Source of the DNA: Sediminicola arcticus
GTDB lineage: Bacteria; Bacteroidota; Bacteroidia; Flavobacteriales; Flavobacteriaceae
DNA: 64,000 bases
Reading direction: 5' to 3'
Assembly: GCF_040566695.1 (NCBI RefSeq)
Contig: NZ_JBEXAE010000001.1
Location: 434,001 to 498,000 of the forward strand
The position numbers were made by a program, and so were the translations under genes. The notes beneath the pieces were generated by a model. That model did no database searches. It saw only the letters and a program-made list of their open reading frames with translations, and was not told where the DNA came from. Shown piece after piece: positions 62,998 through 64,000 of the stretch (positions are counted from its first letter, which is position 1; each line of letters opens with the position of its first letter).

Positions 62998-64000
62998 TTG
63001 AATTTTCCCTTTTACATCGCACAGCGGTATGTTAGATCTAAAAGCAGCCAAAATGCAGTAAATATCATCAATTTTATTACTTTCTTGGTCATCGTTATTG
63101 GATCAGCAGCCCTTTTTGTAGTGCTTTCCGGCTTTGCTGGACTAAAAACGTTTAGTCTTTCTTTTAGCAATACTGTTGATCCAGACCTCAAAGCTCAGCC
63201 CACCTCTGGGAAGTTTTTCAGCGTTTCTTCCGATCAAGAAACCCAACTAAAAAACATTAATGGAATAGCCTCCTATTCCAAAGAATTAGAAGAGCGTGTG
63301 TATCTTACCCATAACCAGAAAAGCCATGTGGCATACATAAAAGGGGTGGACAGCAATTATGGTAATGTTACCTCCATGGATAGTACCATCTATTTTGGGA
63401 ATTGGGAATTGGACCAGCAGCATGGAGTTATAGGTATAGGTATTGCCAATCTTTTAGGGTTGAGCACTAACAATTATAGAAGTCCTTTAATTGTACTAGC
63501 ACCTAAACCAGGCAAAGGTTCTATCTCCCAGCAGTCCCTTCGAAGCAAACCTTATAACCAATTAGAAGTCATCGTAAGCGGTATCTACTATATTGAGGAA
63601 AATCTGGATAAAAAATATGTCTTTTCCGAACTCTCCTTGGTTCAGGCCCTTTTAGAAAAGGACAGTACCCAAGTATCAGGCATAAATTTTAAGTTAGACG
63701 AAACTGCAGATGTTTTACAAACCCGGGAGGCGATCAACAAGATATTTCCCAATTCCATCATTCTCAAAGACAGAAGGGAACTCAATAGCACCCTCTATAA
63801 AATGTTGAATACCGAAAATTTGGCCACGTATCTTATTTTCACTTTGGTGCTTATTATTGCCCTATTTAATGTGGTAGGCGCAATTATCATGATGATTTTG
63901 GATAAACAACAGAATTCCAAAACCCTATACAGTTTAGGAACCACCATAAAAGAACTAAGACATATCTATTTCGTTCAGGGTGTTTTAGTTACCAGTGTTG
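62998..64000 (+). CDS. FtsX-like ABC transporter permease (LolC/LolE type), partial
   Basis: 334 residues to the window edge, start TTG 62998: NFPFYIAQRYVRSKSSQNAV, then TM1 (about 23-45) and a long periplasmic domain, then a second membrane segment (about 278-302; ATYLIFTLVLIIALFNVVGA). Family: lipoprotein-releasing system or similar. Two bases after rbfA, so co-transcribed. The C-terminal part lies outside the window. Confidence 0.88.
   Translation, partial: MNFPFYIAQRYVRSKSSQNAVNIINFITFLVIVIGSAALFVVLSGFAGLKTFSLSFSNTVDPDLKAQPTSGKFFSVSSDQETQLKNINGIASYSKELEERVYLTHNQKSHVAYIKGVDSNYGNVTSMDSTIYFGNWELDQQHGVIGIGIANLLGLSTNNYRSPLIVLAPKPGKGSISQQSLRSKPYNQLEVIVSGIYYIEENLDKKYVFSELSLVQALLEKDSTQVSGINFKLDETADVLQTREAINKIFPNSIILKDRRELNSTLYKMLNTENLATYLIFTLVLIIALFNVVGAIIMMILDKQQNSKTLYSLGTTIKELRHIYFVQGVLVTSV

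Overview
The window looks like a chromosomal segment of a marine-type Flavobacteriaceae (Bacteroidota). The DNA is AT-rich. Genes are preceded by the Bacteroidota promoter pattern (TTTG near -33, TAnnTTTG near -7) rather than Shine-Dalgarno sites. Typical flavobacterial gene families are present: the long PurF, OmpA with TSP3 repeats, DUF4199, the GreA-like 152-residue protein, and the YceD-rpmF-fabH-accB-accC operon. Nearly all of positions 1-56400 is ordinary core genome. No genus can be fixed from the sequence alone.

Layout. 1-3012: PfkB sugar kinase and PurF. 3059-3753: four tandem copies of a ~71-nt unit, each with its own promoter-like boxes and its own terminator hairpin, read here as a multicopy small-RNA array. 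3914-13321: superoxide dismutase, an AddA-like helicase-nuclease, Kbl, an OmpA-family porin and an AddB-like nuclease. 13327-19724: an SDR, then GlgB, maltokinase and GlgE, which are three of the four steps of the GlgE alpha-glucan route; TreS is not here. About 1 kb of noncoding DNA and tRNA-Ala(GGC) follow. 20884-33631: stress protein, acetyltransferase, MATE pump, enoyl-CoA hydratase, QueD, LpxH, RecJ, OsmC, AhpD-like protein, adenine deaminase, RsmI and a conserved unknown. 33816-43156: Tdk-Alr, MscL, Asd, an S9 peptidase lipoprotein, an ABC ATPase, ArfB, a GreA-like protein and a FAD oxidase. 43301-49066: the fatty-acid/ribosome operon, PdxA and riboflavin synthase.

49132-55192 is a compact set of six genes: two ATP-grasp-type ligases, a GCS2-family carboxylate-amine ligase, a class I glutamine amidotransferase-like protein and two esterases. 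Together they look like an enzyme set for an unassigned amide-bonded metabolite or peptide.

56458-61986 is a small decayed genomic island inserted at the 3' end of a tRNA(CAU) gene and bounded by perfect 52-bp direct repeats. It holds an inactivated polymorphic-toxin C-terminus with an intact probable immunity gene, a restriction-endonuclease-fold toxin fragment followed by an Imm49-like immunity gene, two paralogous 28-residue ORFs, an O-methyltransferase, and a tyrosine integrase broken into two separated pieces. Beyond the island are methylmalonyl-CoA epimerase, RbfA and a LolC/E-type permease that runs off the end of the window.

The strongest candidates for undescribed biology are the tandem RNA array (3059-3753), the amidoligase cluster (49132-55192), and the toxin/immunity and twin-peptide contents of the tRNA island.
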